Of a stretch of 64,000 nt of DNA, positions 1-11,143 are shown one piece after another (the first letter of the stretch is position 1; every line of letters begins with the position of its first letter). The DNA is from Theocolax elegans (Eukaryota; Arthropoda; Insecta; Hymenoptera; Cerocephalidae). Where the stretch lies: assembly GCA_026168455.1 (NCBI GenBank), contig CM047425.1, forward strand, positions 41,932,711 to 41,996,710, read 5' to 3'. Below the pieces are notes generated by a model, which worked only from the letters and a program-made list of their open reading frames with translations, did no database searches and was not told the origin of the DNA. Position numbers and translations under genes: made by a program.

Positions 1-1110
1 TAATAATGGTCCGACGCGCAAGCTTGCTGAGGAGAGTAGATAGAGAGTTTATGCGAGTCATCGTATATACACACGACGCCGGTAACGCCTTCCTTGCTAA
101 TTCGTGGCAAGAGTAAATAATCGTAGTTACGGATTCTTGCCCGGGTTCTGGAGTTCACGCCGCGAAGTGTGTGTGAATTTGTGGAGTGAGCGTGCTGGTG
201 TCCAGTACACGGCTTCCGCGACTACCCAGGAACCTGCGAGGACTTTCAAGAATTAACCTACTGCGTTTTTTAAGAGCAAAAAGTGATTCGATTTTTTTAG
301 TTCAGCAGTTCTAATCAGCAGACAAAAATATTTCAAAATATCTATATAATATATTATAATTTAACATTTTTACTCATTTTAATAAGAAGAAACTAAATTT
401 TTTCATAAAACTAACATGTTTGATCTCATTTTTGAAGGTCATAAAATGACCTTGAACTCATAACTTTAATTTTCCCAGATAGCATATTTCATCAACTATC
501 TTACCCTCAAATTTCATTATTCTGCACCTATCACAACAAGAGTTCTACGATTTTAGGACAAAATTCTTACCTTTTTCCCATAGTGCGGCGAGGAAGCCAA
601 CGGGCGATCGTGTACGCAAGTGAGAGAGAGAAAGTGCGAGTAATCCCGGTGGTTACACCTCGTCGCGAGACCTCACGCGGCCTATACGACCTTTGTAGTT
701 TTATTATTCCTTCTTTTATTCTTTGTTAAATAAAGTTTATATCTCTTTTAAATAAATAAAGTACATGTATAATCAATAACCGAGTCCAAATTTAATCATT
801 AATTACCGGCGTGTGTTATTCCCGTTATCCCGAATACCGCCCTCTCCGTTTCAGGAGCGGCCGAGATAAATTTACCGCGAATTTATTTCTGTTATTCGCG
901 GTCCTTTTCTGCTCACGACGTTATAGCTGTACAAAGACGCGAGATCGGCAAGTGAACTCGCGGTTGTTAACGGAGATCGCAACGGTAGGTTGTACGTGGG
1001 GTTCGCTGTTTTGAATCCGCCGCGCACTTTCGGGGCACCGCCTAGGGAGTATAACTAGGGAGGGCCGTAGCAACCGATCACTTTTCCCCTGCCTACGCAA
1101 GAGATCGTAC
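1..1110. other. GC-rich non-coding block with an AT-rich interruption
   Basis: Positions 1-270 and 590-1110 are much richer in G+C and CpG than the surrounding DNA. Positions 275-590 are AT-rich and look inserted or separate. No convincing protein is encoded; the small 811-1014 frame has no recognisable domain. Two AATAAA-type signals lie near 728-763. The mixture could be part of an LTR or the untranslated region of a retroelement, but I found no matching second copy inside the window, so this remains a guess. Confidence 0.3.
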
Positions 1111-1116
1111 TCCGTT

Positions 1117-1118
<2 letters not shown>

Positions 1119-1154
<36 letters not shown>

Positions 1155-1158
1155 TATC
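1119..1158. repeat. (TA)n microsatellite
   Basis: An uninterrupted run of TA dinucleotides. Confidence 0.95.
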
Positions 1159-1199
1159 TAGCGGCTGCTGTATCCGAAAATTGGTTCGTCCAGGAATGA

Positions 1200-1462
1200 C
1201 TATGTTTATCAAACCGATAACCCAAATTATTTGGGTTATCCAAATTGTTTCCCTGGTAAAAATTATCATATGGAAACCATATGGTTTTCATATGAAATCG
1301 ATGTGGTTGCCATGTAGGAATCGGGTGATTCCCAATGGTATTCTCGTGGATCCGAACGGGAATTATATGGATAACATGTGGGAATTTGCGGTGGTTCCCA
1401 CGTAGAAATTATATAATTCCCATGTTGTTTCTATGTGGTTTCCATATAGTAACTTGGTTATT
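1200..1462. repeat. Chain of short palindromes
   Basis: Several back-to-back inverted repeats occur here. One spans 1216-1240, with 12-base arms beginning GATAACCCAAAT around a single central base. A second lies at 1267-1294, with CATATGG-type arms. A third pairs GTGGGAA at 1378-1384 with TTCCCAC at 1395-1401. Degenerate copies of an ATGTGGTTTCCATAT-like motif recur through the block. No coding potential is evident. Confidence 0.6.
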
Positions 1463-1554
1463 CTGAATTTTTTCATTTAAAAATGTAACTAATAAATAAA
1501 TAATTATTTTGTATAAATAATGTATATAATAAAATAAAATAAAAAAAAATCGAC

Positions 1555-1626
1555 AACTTCGGAAACCGAACCCGCAAACTTCCGATCCGGAAGATTACAC
1601 CTTACCACAGAGCTATTTCACTGTTG
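1555..1626 (-). repeat. tRNA-like (SINE-type) remnant
   Basis: On the minus strand an A-box match TAGCTCTGTGG (1605-1615) is followed at tRNA spacing by a B-box-like GGTTCGGTTTCC (1561-1572). Between them is a possible anticodon arm with CTTCCG/CGGAAG stems. The acceptor ends do not pair well, so this is more likely a tRNA-derived repeat than a functional tRNA. A similar but different tRNA-like sequence is at 22,290. Confidence 0.45.
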
Positions 1627-2149
1627 GGTTTATGACAGTTAGTTTCAGGCTATAATAAGAATGTTGTTATTAGATGATAGAAAAAATTTTCTAAGTCCAA
1701 ATTGTGCTTTGCGTATTTTTTCCTTCGTTTTTTCACCTACTTTAGTTATTGTTTTTTTTTCTCATTCCTTGTCACGAAACTCAGTCGTTTCCGACCATTC
1801 CAATGATAAAGCGTTCAGTTACAGAGCAGAAACGGGGGGAAACGCGCTCTTTCCGCCGTTTTCGCGTAAAAAAACGGCGCACGAGCGATTTTTTCACCTA
1901 TATTAGTTTTCTTTGCTATTTTTCTACACTATTTTTCTAGTCATTACCGACCATTACGAAGAAAAAACGCGCGTTTTTTTTCTTATACTTTAATTGAAAA
2001 AAGAAATTTGTTCGGGATATAAGAGGTAACAGAATAGTGTCTTAGGGGGTAATGGGGAAAACAACCTTGGGGGACCTGGGCATGGATTCTGGGAAAAGAG
2101 CGAGCGTCCTTTGAGACAGTAACGCGATACTTTGGTAAAAAAATTCCTG

Positions 2150-2325
2150 GAAAAAGTCAAACTTCTTGGAAGAACAATGTAAAGTGATAACCAAAAATAG
2201 GATAACCCAATAACCCAATAACAATTTTAATCCAAAATAAGGATAACCCAAGGAGTTTTGACCCAATAATAGGATAACCCAAAAAATAAATCAAATTAAT
2301 TTTAACCCAAAATTATTAAAACCAT
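2150..2325. repeat. ATAACCCAA motif cluster
   Basis: The motif ATAACCCAA or TAACCCAA occurs about seven times in direct orientation. The same motif forms the arms of the palindrome at 1216-1240, so the 1.2-2.3 kb interval may be one repeat element. No open frame is credible. Confidence 0.55.
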
Positions 2326-2344
2326 ACATACGTATAGCTCGACG

Positions 2345-2347
<3 letters not shown>

Positions 2348-2377
<30 letters not shown>
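2348..2377. repeat. (TA)n microsatellite
   Basis: TA dinucleotide run just upstream of LINE A. Confidence 0.95.
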
Positions 2378-2739
2378 CACGCGGGTCTGTTTAAGTGGTG
2401 CACCACTTACCGTTATGTAACTCCGTAATCTAATTCGCATGAATTTACCTCTCTCTCTGACGCGGTGAGTACACAGTCACCTTTCATACAACTTCATATT
2501 TTTTTGTCAAACATTGTACTCACACAAGCAACTCGAGTTTTAGCTGGGCAAAGACTGGACGTTTGCTGTCTGCAGCTTGTATTTTTTCAATCTGATACAT
2601 TTTTGCTGTAGACGGTGGTGTAAAATAAAGGAAATTATAAACACAAACAATTGGAGGTTAGCTAGAGGAGGCTACAAGCGGTGGAGTTTTGGGCGGCCTT
2701 ACAACGCAGATCAACATCGCAAAAATTCACCGTGCGAAA

Positions 2740-3927
2740 ATGGCAACGCTGCGCGGCTGCTTTGTCTGCGGAAATCGACTGAAACGCAAGGATTACACTG
2801 AGGTGTGTACGGTCTGTAATAATATTTCACACATGAACTGGTTTGAGGTCATGTCGGGTTCGTCCGAGCGTCGATGTTGTGTTCTCGCGAAAACGAAATC
2901 CAAAGCATTAGTACTGGCTTCCACCGACACGGGGGCGCCACCGCCCGGGTTACCACGCCAGACTAGCGCGACCGACAGTGCCGCGACGGTGACCACGCCT
3001 ACTCCCACCACCTCTTGCGCCAAGCGTGTTGCCTCGCCTCCGTCGCCATCAACGTCGCAGGTTGCCAAGCAACCTCGCGGCGCCCCGCCCGTCAAGCCCA
3101 ATCAGACGACTTCTGCCGACTCCGTACCGATGGCGGCCGCTCGGCCAGCGTGGATGGAAACTTTTGCTCGAAACCTGCAAGATAGTTTGCGTAACGACCT
3201 CAAATCGGTTCTTGAGGTGGTAAATCGCGTTGAGGGCAAGGTCGACGAAGTAAAGGCGGAGCTGAAGGAGCTGCAAACCAAGGTGAACCAGATGGAGGAG
3301 GAAGTTGAGGCGAAGCTCACGGTATTTGGTGACCAAGTAAATGGACTGGAGAAACGAGTGGATAGTTTGGAGAGGGAAAGAGCCATGATTAGTCCAACAT
3401 CTCAGTCCCCAGCACTCAAGGATACGTGTGAACTGTTGATTACGGGGCTGCCAAACGAAAATGCGCAGACGGACGAGATTTTGCTATCAAAAATCTTCGA
3501 ATTATTGAAGCTCCCTCAAGTAAAGAGCCAAATTATCGATCTTCGCCCATGAACCCCACGGCCAAAGACCACCTCTGAGAACTCTCTCCCCACTCTGACA
3601 CGATCGCGCGGCATTGTGATAAAGCTGTCTTCTGCCACATCGAGAGACGCAATAATAGAAAAGACACACCTACTTAAAGGACGGAAGGCGCGAGATATTT
3701 TCGGAGAGGGCACCGAGAGTGCGATATTTATAAGACCACTATAACCAAAGCCGGTCTTTGAGTTATGGCAGGCTGCACTGCGCAAATCAAACGAATTGGG
3801 TTATGCGAGACCCCTAGTTATAGACTTGGTTGTTTTTATGCGTGAGGTGAGGGATGGCCCACTTAAGCGAGTAAATTCAAATACTGATTTTTCATCTTTT
3901 CCTTCTCTCTCTCCTCGGGATAAATGA
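2740..3927 (+). pseudogene. LINE A ORF1 (PHD-like finger, coiled coil), two in-frame stops
   Basis: The frame starts best at ATG 2740. An upstream non-standard start at 2689 is possible. Residues 4-60 contain a cysteine pattern beginning CFVCGNRLKRKD and CTVC, resembling a degenerate PHD finger. A Ser/Thr/Pro-rich linker follows, then a predicted coiled coil (about residues 155-215) rich in Glu, Lys and Val. The frame meets TGA at 3550-3552 (the codon may once have been CGA) and another stop near 3740, but recognisable sequence continues in the same frame to TGA 3925-3927. In CR1-like elements ORF1 binds RNA or assists target priming. Confidence 0.7.
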
Positions 3928-3949
3928 GACAAAACTGGTCGGGTCAAGT

Positions 3950-6900
3950 CATTAAATTCATCAAGTTCACTCTCCATTTTTCATTCAAACATAAATCGTT
4001 TAAAAACACATTTCACTTCCATTGAAACATTGGTTCATCCCATGTCCTATGATGTCATTGCGATCACCGAGACGTTCCTTGCCGAGCACGATTCCTCGGA
4101 AATAATTAGGTTACCTGGCTATGCATTGTATAGATTGGATCGTGAGGGCAAGGAGGGGGGCGGTGTGGCGGCCTATGTTCGGGAAGAATATAAGGTGGGG
4201 GTTATTGCGCATTCTGACCCTGTTTTCTCAAACACTCCAGAATTTTTGGTATTATGTCTGACAAATAAAACAATCTCTTTAGTGTTAGCCGTGGTTTACC
4301 GCAGGCCTTCAGCCGCATATCCTACGAAGTTTTTCGATGTACTGTCAGATATATTACCACGTTACGAGTATGTCATTGTTACTGGGGACTTTAATATTGA
4401 CATGAGCTCTTCCAGTTTTATGTCAAACAAGTTTAGAGAGAATCTATCGACTCTGGGACTTTCAATCATCGAATGAGAGCCGACGCATCATGCAATGACA
4501 TCAAATGGTCCATCTCATACGTGGTTAGATCTCTTCCTTATTCGTGAACCTATACCGAGATATGATTACGTTAAGTCGGCAACTCCTTTTGCAGCAGGTC
4601 ATGATGCTATAAGTATCTTTCTTCATATCTCTAACACGCAGAGAGAAGTAAGAAGGTTAGGAAACGGAATTTGGAGGTGATTAACCTTCATAGCCTCGCA
4701 ACCACATTCACCTCTTATCTCACCTCTTTTTCATCATTACTATGTAATAACAAACCTAGGCCGGCTTGGCCTGACCAGTCTGCTTCTGTGTGTACGCCGT
4801 TGTGTAATTGTCTTAGTCCTCATTCACACATGTCCTATTCATCAAACTCTCATCTTAGCACTATCTCATCCTCATTATCGTGTGTAAATAGATCAATTCT
4901 TTCGTCATTTGATACATTAGCACCTGTGCAAACTAAAGTCGTCAAAACAAAACATAAGCCATGGATTACCCAAGATATCAAAGGAAACATTAAAGCCAGG
5001 AATGCAGCATTCAGCAAATTTAAGCACTCAGAAAAGAGCGAGGACTACAATATATACAAAGAACTTCGAAACCATGTTTCAAATGCCATCAACTCAAGTA
5101 AATTCCATTACCTGGCCACAAAACTTAGGGGTACAATTGATCACAAAAAATCCTGGAAGTATCTTAAAAACATGGGCCTCAGCTCGAGGATGAATCCATC
5201 TCCTCTAAAGTATTTCACACCTCATCAGCTAAATAATCACTATGCATCAATTTCGAATCATGTTCATCCACTCACCATTCAAACTTTCTCATCCATATCG
5301 TGTAACTCGTGCCCTATGTCACCTGCATCTTCCTCTTTTTGCTTCTGTACTGTTACTGTAAGGGGAGTACAATGTGCAATTCGGGGAGCGTCCTCAAGGG
5401 CGGTGGGGGTCGATGGCATATCCGTTGAAATGATGAAATTGTTAGAGCCTCAATTGACTCCAGTTCTTGTAGACTTCTTTAATGATATGCTTCCGGCTGG
5501 ATATTTTCCTAAATGTTGGAAGAAAGTACTTCTGTTTCCCTTGGCGAAGTCAAATAGGATGGAATCGTGTTCGGATACAAGGCCAATTGCTAAGCTTTCT
5601 GAACTATCTAAAATTTTGGAGAGAATAGTGCACAATCAGTTATCCAAATACTTGGAAGAGAATCACATCCTAATTGATAGGCAAACAGGGTTTCGAAAGG
5701 GACACAGCACCCAGACGGCACTTCTGCGAGTTCTGGATGACGTTAGGAGGGCCATTGATGATAGAAAAATCACGATTCTAATCCTGTTTGACTTCTCCAA
5801 GGCCTTCGACACTGTCCCGCACGACAGGCTTATACAAAAATTATGTGAGATTGGTTGCTCTGATACTGTTTTAACCTGATTTTATAGGTATCTTGTGGAC
5901 CGCATGCAGAATGGAAGGGGAAAATGGCGAGCTATCGGATTGGCTCGAGGTAAATGCGGGAGTGCCCCAGGGCAGTGTTCTTGGTCCCATACTCTTTTCA
6001 ATTTTTATAAATGATCTGCCGAAGGTACTCACGTATAGCAACTATATGCTATTTGCCGATGACGCCCAGGTCTACCATTCGTTTCTTCCGACAGATTTTG
6101 AACGCAGAAGGCAAATGCAATAGCGGCATGGGCGCGAGCAAATGGTCTTAAACTTAATGTCGGGAAGACGAAGGTTATGATTCTGGGTAGTCAGGCTTTC
6201 CTATCGCGTATCGACTTGAACACTGCTACGAGGGTCAAACTGGGTACAGAATGGTTGAGCTATGAAAAAGAGGTAAAATCACTTGGGGTAGTAATCACCC
6301 CCTCCCTGGAGTGGACAAAGCAGGTGTTATCTATTTCAAGACGTGTTCATGGAGTTCTACACTCTTTGAGATATTATAGGAAGGCACTGTCGCGTGAGCG
6401 CAGGAAGAGTCTGGTAGAAACACTTGTTTTTCCACACTTTGATTATGCCTGTGCGGTCTACAACGATGTCGATCAGACCAGAAACCTAAAGTTGCAGAGA
6501 TTGTTGAATGCGTGTGTTCGGTTTGTATGGAGAGATGTGGCGAGACGAGAACACGTTAGATCGTATAGGTTAGGTCTCAGGTGGCTATCGGTTGAGTCCA
6601 GGCGTTCATACCTCATTGGCGCTCTTGCATATAACATAATCACTCACAATTCTCCCAACTATCTTGCGAGTCATTTCATAAAATTAAATACGCCATATCA
6701 TAATCCCCGCACTTCCTCTCGTCACCCATTGAAATCATTAAGCTATCATCCTCCTCGAACAGAAGCGCTAAATAGGTCCTTTGTCATCACTGCATTCAAA
6801 ATCATTAACAGTCTTCCATTTACCACCTTCGATACATCATCCATTGATCATTTCAAAAATTCACTATTTAATCATCTGTTTGGGCTTGACCAGGCTGCCT

Positions 6901-6956
6901 GGTCCGATAGAATAAGGAACGAGGGGATAACGGTGCCACAGGTCCCTCACCTCTAA
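3950..6956 (+). pseudogene. LINE A ORF2: AP endonuclease and reverse transcriptase, decayed
   Basis: The endonuclease starts near 3950 without a clear ATG. It shows ITETF at about 4065-4080 and GDFNIDM at about 4386-4406. Stops occur at 4474-4476 and 4678-4680, and the frame shifts near 4670. The reverse transcriptase follows, with DTRPIAKLS, GFRKGHSTQTA, FDFSKAFDTVPHDRL, GVPQGSVLGP and the catalytic LFADDAQVY (about 6050-6077). Further shifts lie near 5876-5893 and 6120. The C-terminal part runs to TAA 6954-6956. Two catalytic Asp codons of FADD remain, but at least two nonsense codons and three frame changes make it inactive. Confidence 0.8.
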
Positions 6957-7750
6957 AGTAAAGTATTATAGGTTAGGTGCGAGTGCCTTGAATATGTATC
7001 ATCGTTTTTCTGCTTTTTTGTTATTTATTTAAATTATTTTTATATTGTACATTTTATTTTATATTGTTTTATCTTGTATATATTATGTTATTTTATATTT
7101 ATATCTATATTTTATAACTCAAATATTGTTATTTTATTTTGTTATCTTTTGTAAAGCGTCGCTGTACAAACTTAAAGTGCCTACGGGGTATCTACCCCAA
7201 AGGCCCAATAAAGTCTTATCAATCAATCAATCTCTCTCTCTCTCTCTCTCTCTGACTGGGTAAGTGGCTTCAAGTACCTTTACTCGTCTCTCTTTGAAAC
7301 TGTATTTATTTGTATTTCACTCTTCGCGAGTGCATAATTTTGTTGCAGTCGGGATCCTTTCTGTGGCTCTTTCATGTGCTGACATTAAATTACATTTTTT
7401 GTGGTTTATTGAGCCCGTCAAGTGAATAATTCCGATCTGCTATAAAATATAACCTCAAAATCTCTGAAGCCACGTGGGGTTACTCAGTTGGTATCTTGGC
7501 CGCTTTGCTGTTTATCCTCGAAACTCTATGCTAGATGGCACCACCACACTATACCAGCATATATCAACCGATTTCCTGGATGTAACGAGCTGCCCGAATC
7601 GTCCACGAGAGTGCTACACCTACCTCTTCCAAGATAGTGTTTTTATTTACATTGGACTACTTTAATATTTATTTTGTTTGGTTTTGTATACAGTGTTTAG
7701 TTTTAAGTCTTATTTACACAAGTTTATTATGCTATATTAATTTTAAAATT

Positions 7751-8878
7751 ATGCAATGTGGATTGTGTAATGAGTTGATTTGTCTTAATTCGAGTGATAT
7801 AGCACATTGTTTTATTTGCGAACTACCACTTCATGTTAGTTGCGTAAATCCCTTGAGTTTTAAACAACCAACTGAAATCTTTTGTAAATTTCACCTCAGT
7901 CACGAGGCATCTGTCTGTATTGCGCCACATCTGACCAATTGTAACTTGAATTGTATTATTTCAGATTCCTGTTCTACAGCCCCTGCTATACCTTCTCCCA
8001 TAGGAGCAGTAGTTTCTAAACGATCAGTGGAACATTTTTCACCGCCATTTGAACCAGCGACTAAGTTTTACCGTGAAGAGGTCGTACATCTCTCCTCCAC
8101 TACTCGTGAGTTTATATCAAATTCTGAGACGATAGCCAGCACAAGTAATAATGCAGCACCCAGTTGGTTCTCTGATTTTATGACCGAATTTAGGCAGACT
8201 AAACTGGAAAATTCCAATGCACTTGCTGAGCTTAAGGATGATCTTTCTTCGTTGAAAATCTATCTCAATAATATTACTTCTTTTCTCCAAAATCAAGTTG
8301 ATGAAGTTGGTAAAAAAGTTAACTGTTTTATTTTTAATGGAACTATTGTTGATAAGGCTGAGGTTAAATTCTCAAATCTTCCAGCTGAGGTCCATAATTC
8401 TAATATGGCTGTGATTGCAGATGCCATCCTTGTTGCGCTGGGTTTAAGAGGATTCACCTATCAAGTATTAGTTGTTCGTTACTGGAAACCTGAATCAGCA
8501 GAGAATAGACCCTCTGATACTTTGGTACTTCAATTTAACTCCCCTACTGTTAGGTACCTGGTGTTATCTAGGTCTTCCACTTTAAAAGACCTGACTTCTC
8601 AGTCCATTTTTGGATTTGAGGATGATTCAAGGATTTACGCGTCAGCTGTTTGGCCTACTGAGGTTTACAAACTCCTAAGGTGTGCCCAGAAGATATCTAA
8701 TCAGTTGAAATTTGCTAGGCCTGTAGTACGCAATTTAATTGTTTGTTTGCGTAAGGATACTAAATCTAACCTAATTCCTGTTCACTCGGAGGATGATATG
8801 AAGCGGATTTTGAATGAGACTAGGCCTGGTATACATAATGCTGGCACTAACCTAACTTTGAGTATTTCTAACGCATGA
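7751..8878 (+). CDS. LINE B ORF1 protein, intact, PHD-like finger and coiled coil
   Basis: An uninterrupted 375-codon frame from ATG 7751 to TGA 8876-8878. The frame is open further upstream, but the first 38 residues there look like untranslated sequence, while MQCGLCNELI starts a zinc-finger-like segment: C-x2-C, then HCFICELPLHVSC and a final CKFH. This fits the degenerate PHD finger of CR1-type ORF1 proteins. Residues about 170-225 form a probable coiled coil. A C-terminal domain of about 150 residues (from about VNCFIFNG to the end) resembles the basic C-terminal domain of LINE ORF1 proteins. It is the only open LINE frame of full length here without a break. Whether it is expressed cannot be told from the sequence. 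Confidence 0.75.
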   Translation: MQCGLCNELICLNSSDIAHCFICELPLHVSCVNPLSFKQPTEIFCKFHLSHEASVCIAPHLTNCNLNCIISDSCSTAPAIPSPIGAVVSKRSVEHFSPPFEPATKFYREEVVHLSSTTREFISNSETIASTSNNAAPSWFSDFMTEFRQTKLENSNALAELKDDLSSLKIYLNNITSFLQNQVDEVGKKVNCFIFNGTIVDKAEVKFSNLPAEVHNSNMAVIADAILVALGLRGFTYQVLVVRYWKPESAENRPSDTLVLQFNSPTVRYLVLSRSSTLKDLTSQSIFGFEDDSRIYASAVWPTEVYKLLRCAQKISNQLKFARPVVRNLIVCLRKDTKSNLIPVHSEDDMKRILNETRPGIHNAGTNLTLSISNA

Positions 8879-8895
8879 AGTTGGTCGCGTACAGG

Positions 8896-9230
8896 GGATT
8901 TTAACATTAATATGGCATCACTTAATTCGGCCACTTAATTTCTTCACTCTGCTATCGAGAGTGCCTCTCTTTTTTGTACCTTTGGAGCCAACTCATCACG
9001 TTCTGTGGCGTGATCCACCATCTCACACATGGATCGATTTGTTTATCATTTCTGATCATTGATGACTTGTCATATTGCCCATGAGAACCGAGGCTCAAAA
9101 AGATCGTTTAGTGTTTACTGCTTCTTATCTCCTTAATGCCTTACATCCTACTACCTATCATCCTGACCAGCTCATCACTTTTAAGAAAATGCTCTACTCA
9201 TATTTGTTTAACCTTGACAAAGAGGATTAG
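8896..9230 (+). pseudogene. LINE B ORF2 remnant (endonuclease piece joined to C-terminus)
   Basis: GDFNINMASL at 8896-8925 is the endonuclease core motif. It is followed, after a stop, by HTWIDLFII near 9028-9054. The reading then jumps to a C-terminal segment ending YSYLFNLDKED and TAG 9228-9230, comparable with the end of LINE A ORF2. The reverse transcriptase is absent, so this copy could only move with enzymes supplied elsewhere. Confidence 0.65.
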
Positions 9231-9528
9231 CGGTGATATTATCTTTATTGTTTTAGTTTTAGTTTATTTTGATTTATTTATAATGTGTCTAAGCTTACAT
9301 TTATATTCTCTTTTATGTGCATTTTTACGTCGTGCACTTATTCTTAGTTTAATTAGTTGTCAGACACATTATTGATATTGATATTATATTCTCATTGTTA
9401 TTATTATATTCATACATCTTATTCTTATATTTGCTATGATTTAGTTCGATTACTCACTTTATTTTGTATAATCACTTTGTAACTCATTATGAGCAAGATA
9501 GGGTTATACCCTAAGGCTCAAATAAATT

Positions 9529-9529
<1 letters not shown>

Positions 9530-9564
<35 letters not shown>

Positions 9565-9581
9565 CACTCTCTCTCTATCTC

Positions 9582-9632
<51 letters not shown>

Positions 9633-9638
9633 TTCTCT
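9530..9638. repeat. (TATC)n then (TC)n microsatellite
   Basis: About eight TATC units form the LINE B tail and pass into a TC-rich run. LINEs A and C also end beside TC-rich sequence. Confidence 0.95.
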
Positions 9639-9764
9639 CCAATAGCCGGGACGCCTTTATAGATTGTCCTTCTCCCTGTCTGTAACGACCAGCGGGGGCG
9701 TGCAGCTCTGGTAACTCGCTTACCGTTATAATATAAACATTTTATGTTTTTATTTCTTTTTACA

Positions 9765-9990
9765 ATGTCTGTCAGTTAAACCATAATTTTTTCTAGAAGA
9801 AAAAACCGTAAACATACTTGAAATCTCAAGTTAAATAGTATCACTCAAGTTACCAGTGTAAAGATATTAGTTTTAGTGTTTGTCCAAAAACTCAATTGGA
9901 ATAGGCACATAGAAAAATTAAAAAATAATTATAACCGAAGACAAAGTATTAGATAAATGTTATCAGCTAATAATTGGGGAGCAGACTTAA
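9765..9990 (+). pseudogene. I-clade LINE ORF2 fragment, left part
   Basis: Translation gives VTSVKILVLVF, then a stop, then MLSANNWGADL, matching the region just after the reverse transcriptase core in the I-clade LINE at 31.9-33.5 kb (there ILSARNWGANL). The sequence stops at a TTAA where another element is inserted and resumes at 11,144. Confidence 0.65.
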
Positions 9991-11143
9991 CCCATTAGCG
10001 CCCAAGCGGACGCTCGACGGACGCATTTATGAGCGACAGATTTCATCTGCTTATAGGTATTAACAAAATTTGGGAAAAAGATTTTCTTGTAGAAAATTTT
10101 ATCAGCTTTCCGATCCCGTTGGTAATTTTTCGATTAAATGAACTCTCTAATTGTTATAAATAATTGATTGAAAAAATTATTAAATTTCGAGTCAAATTTT
10201 TTTCGTGTCGACTGTAAATATGGAAATTGTTCAAAACAAACCCCGGGAAGTGAATTTCCAGCGTCCATGTTTGTTTTAAAAATGATCATTTTTTTTAAAA
10301 CTATGGGTTAAATAAAAACATTTCTAAGAATAAAAAAGTCTGAAAAACACTAAAGCAATACATTCAAGTTTTTTCAGAATTTTTTAATAAAATTTTTCAA
10401 ATTTTTTAAACAACAAAAATTGCTTTAAAAATACTAAAAAAATGTAAAAGTGTTCTCTGATTGATTCTAAGACTTTTTTATTCTTAAGAATTTTTTTATT
10501 TGATCTATATAGTTTTTGAGAAATAAATAATTAAATTATTTTTTAAAAGTTTTGAATCACTTTATTTAGTGTCGGCTATAAATACAGAAATCGTTCGAAT
10601 ATAATCTGAGAAGTGAATTTCTAGATGTGAGTGCCAGTTTTGTAGTTTCTCTCTTTCTCTCCCTTTCTTAATTTCGCCTATCGACCTGCGATCTCGCGTG
10701 CCGTGGCTCGCATGTATTACCTCTCTTTTTGATAATATACTATTGCTTTTATTTTAAATTAAACATCGTGTTTTCACTCTTGTTGTTTGCCCTTTTATTT
10801 TCGTTCGCGTTCGCTAAGTAAAGGATACCGTCGCCTCCGCCTATACGTGTCTTATAGACTATTGTATTATTACTGAGCGGCTGATCGTGTACTGAGACTA
10901 TTGTTTTAACGGTGGTCACTTGTTATTATTTTATTTATTATTATCATTAAAAATAGCAAATCCATTACAGTTTATAACAATTAGAGAGTTCATTTAATCG
11001 AAAAATTACCAACGGGATCGGAAAGCTGATTAATTTTTGCACAAGAAAATCTTTTTCCCAAATTTTTTTAATACCTAATATAAGTAGATGAAATCTGTCG
11101 CTCAAAAAAGCGTCCGTCGAGCGTCCGCTTGGGCGCTAATGGG
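9991..11143. mobile_element. Non-autonomous piggyBac-type transposon with long inverted ends
   Basis: The element starts CCCATTAGCGCCCAAGCGG and ends with the reverse complement. It is bordered by TTAA on both sides (9987-9990 and 11,144-11,147). TTAA duplication is the hallmark of piggyBac transposons. The inverted repeats extend roughly 165 bp inward and include the GATCGGAAAGCTGAT segment. The interior has no transposase. It has two diverged direct copies of a 60-bp segment beginning GTGTCG (about 10,207 and 10,567) and a small internal inverted repeat (about 10,300-10,345 against 10,440-10,520). It interrupts an I-clade LINE remnant whose reading resumes across the junction. Confidence 0.85.

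Larger units (their letters stand above)
2450..7250 (+). mobile_element. LINE A, CR1/Jockey-group non-LTR retrotransposon, near full length, inactive
   Basis: The element has a 5' leader following a short CT run at 2451, an ORF1 with a PHD-like finger and coiled coil, an ORF2 with endonuclease and reverse transcriptase, and a 3' region ending in AATAAAGTC and ATCAATCAATC. The tail passes directly into a (TC)n run at 7231-7252. ORF1 proteins with PHD fingers are known in CR1-like elements. Both ORFs carry stops or frameshifts, so this copy cannot move by itself. Clade assignment within the CR1/Jockey group is tentative. Confidence 0.8.
7255..9545 (+). mobile_element. LINE B, internally deleted CR1/Jockey-group LINE
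   Basis: It begins right after the (TC)n tail of LINE A, in a GAC...GGTAAGT-like sequence that resembles the start of LINE A (GACGCGGTGAGT near 2459). It has a 5' leader, an intact ORF1, a short endonuclease fragment, the last part of ORF2 and a 3' untranslated region with CTCAAATAAATTTAT before a (TATC)n tail. About 2 kb of ORF2, including all reverse transcriptase motifs, is missing. Confidence 0.75.

Noticed and set aside
1661..1940. Two overlapping frames of 63-81 residues
   Set aside because: T-rich low-complexity sequence with a local diverged duplication. No start context or domain.
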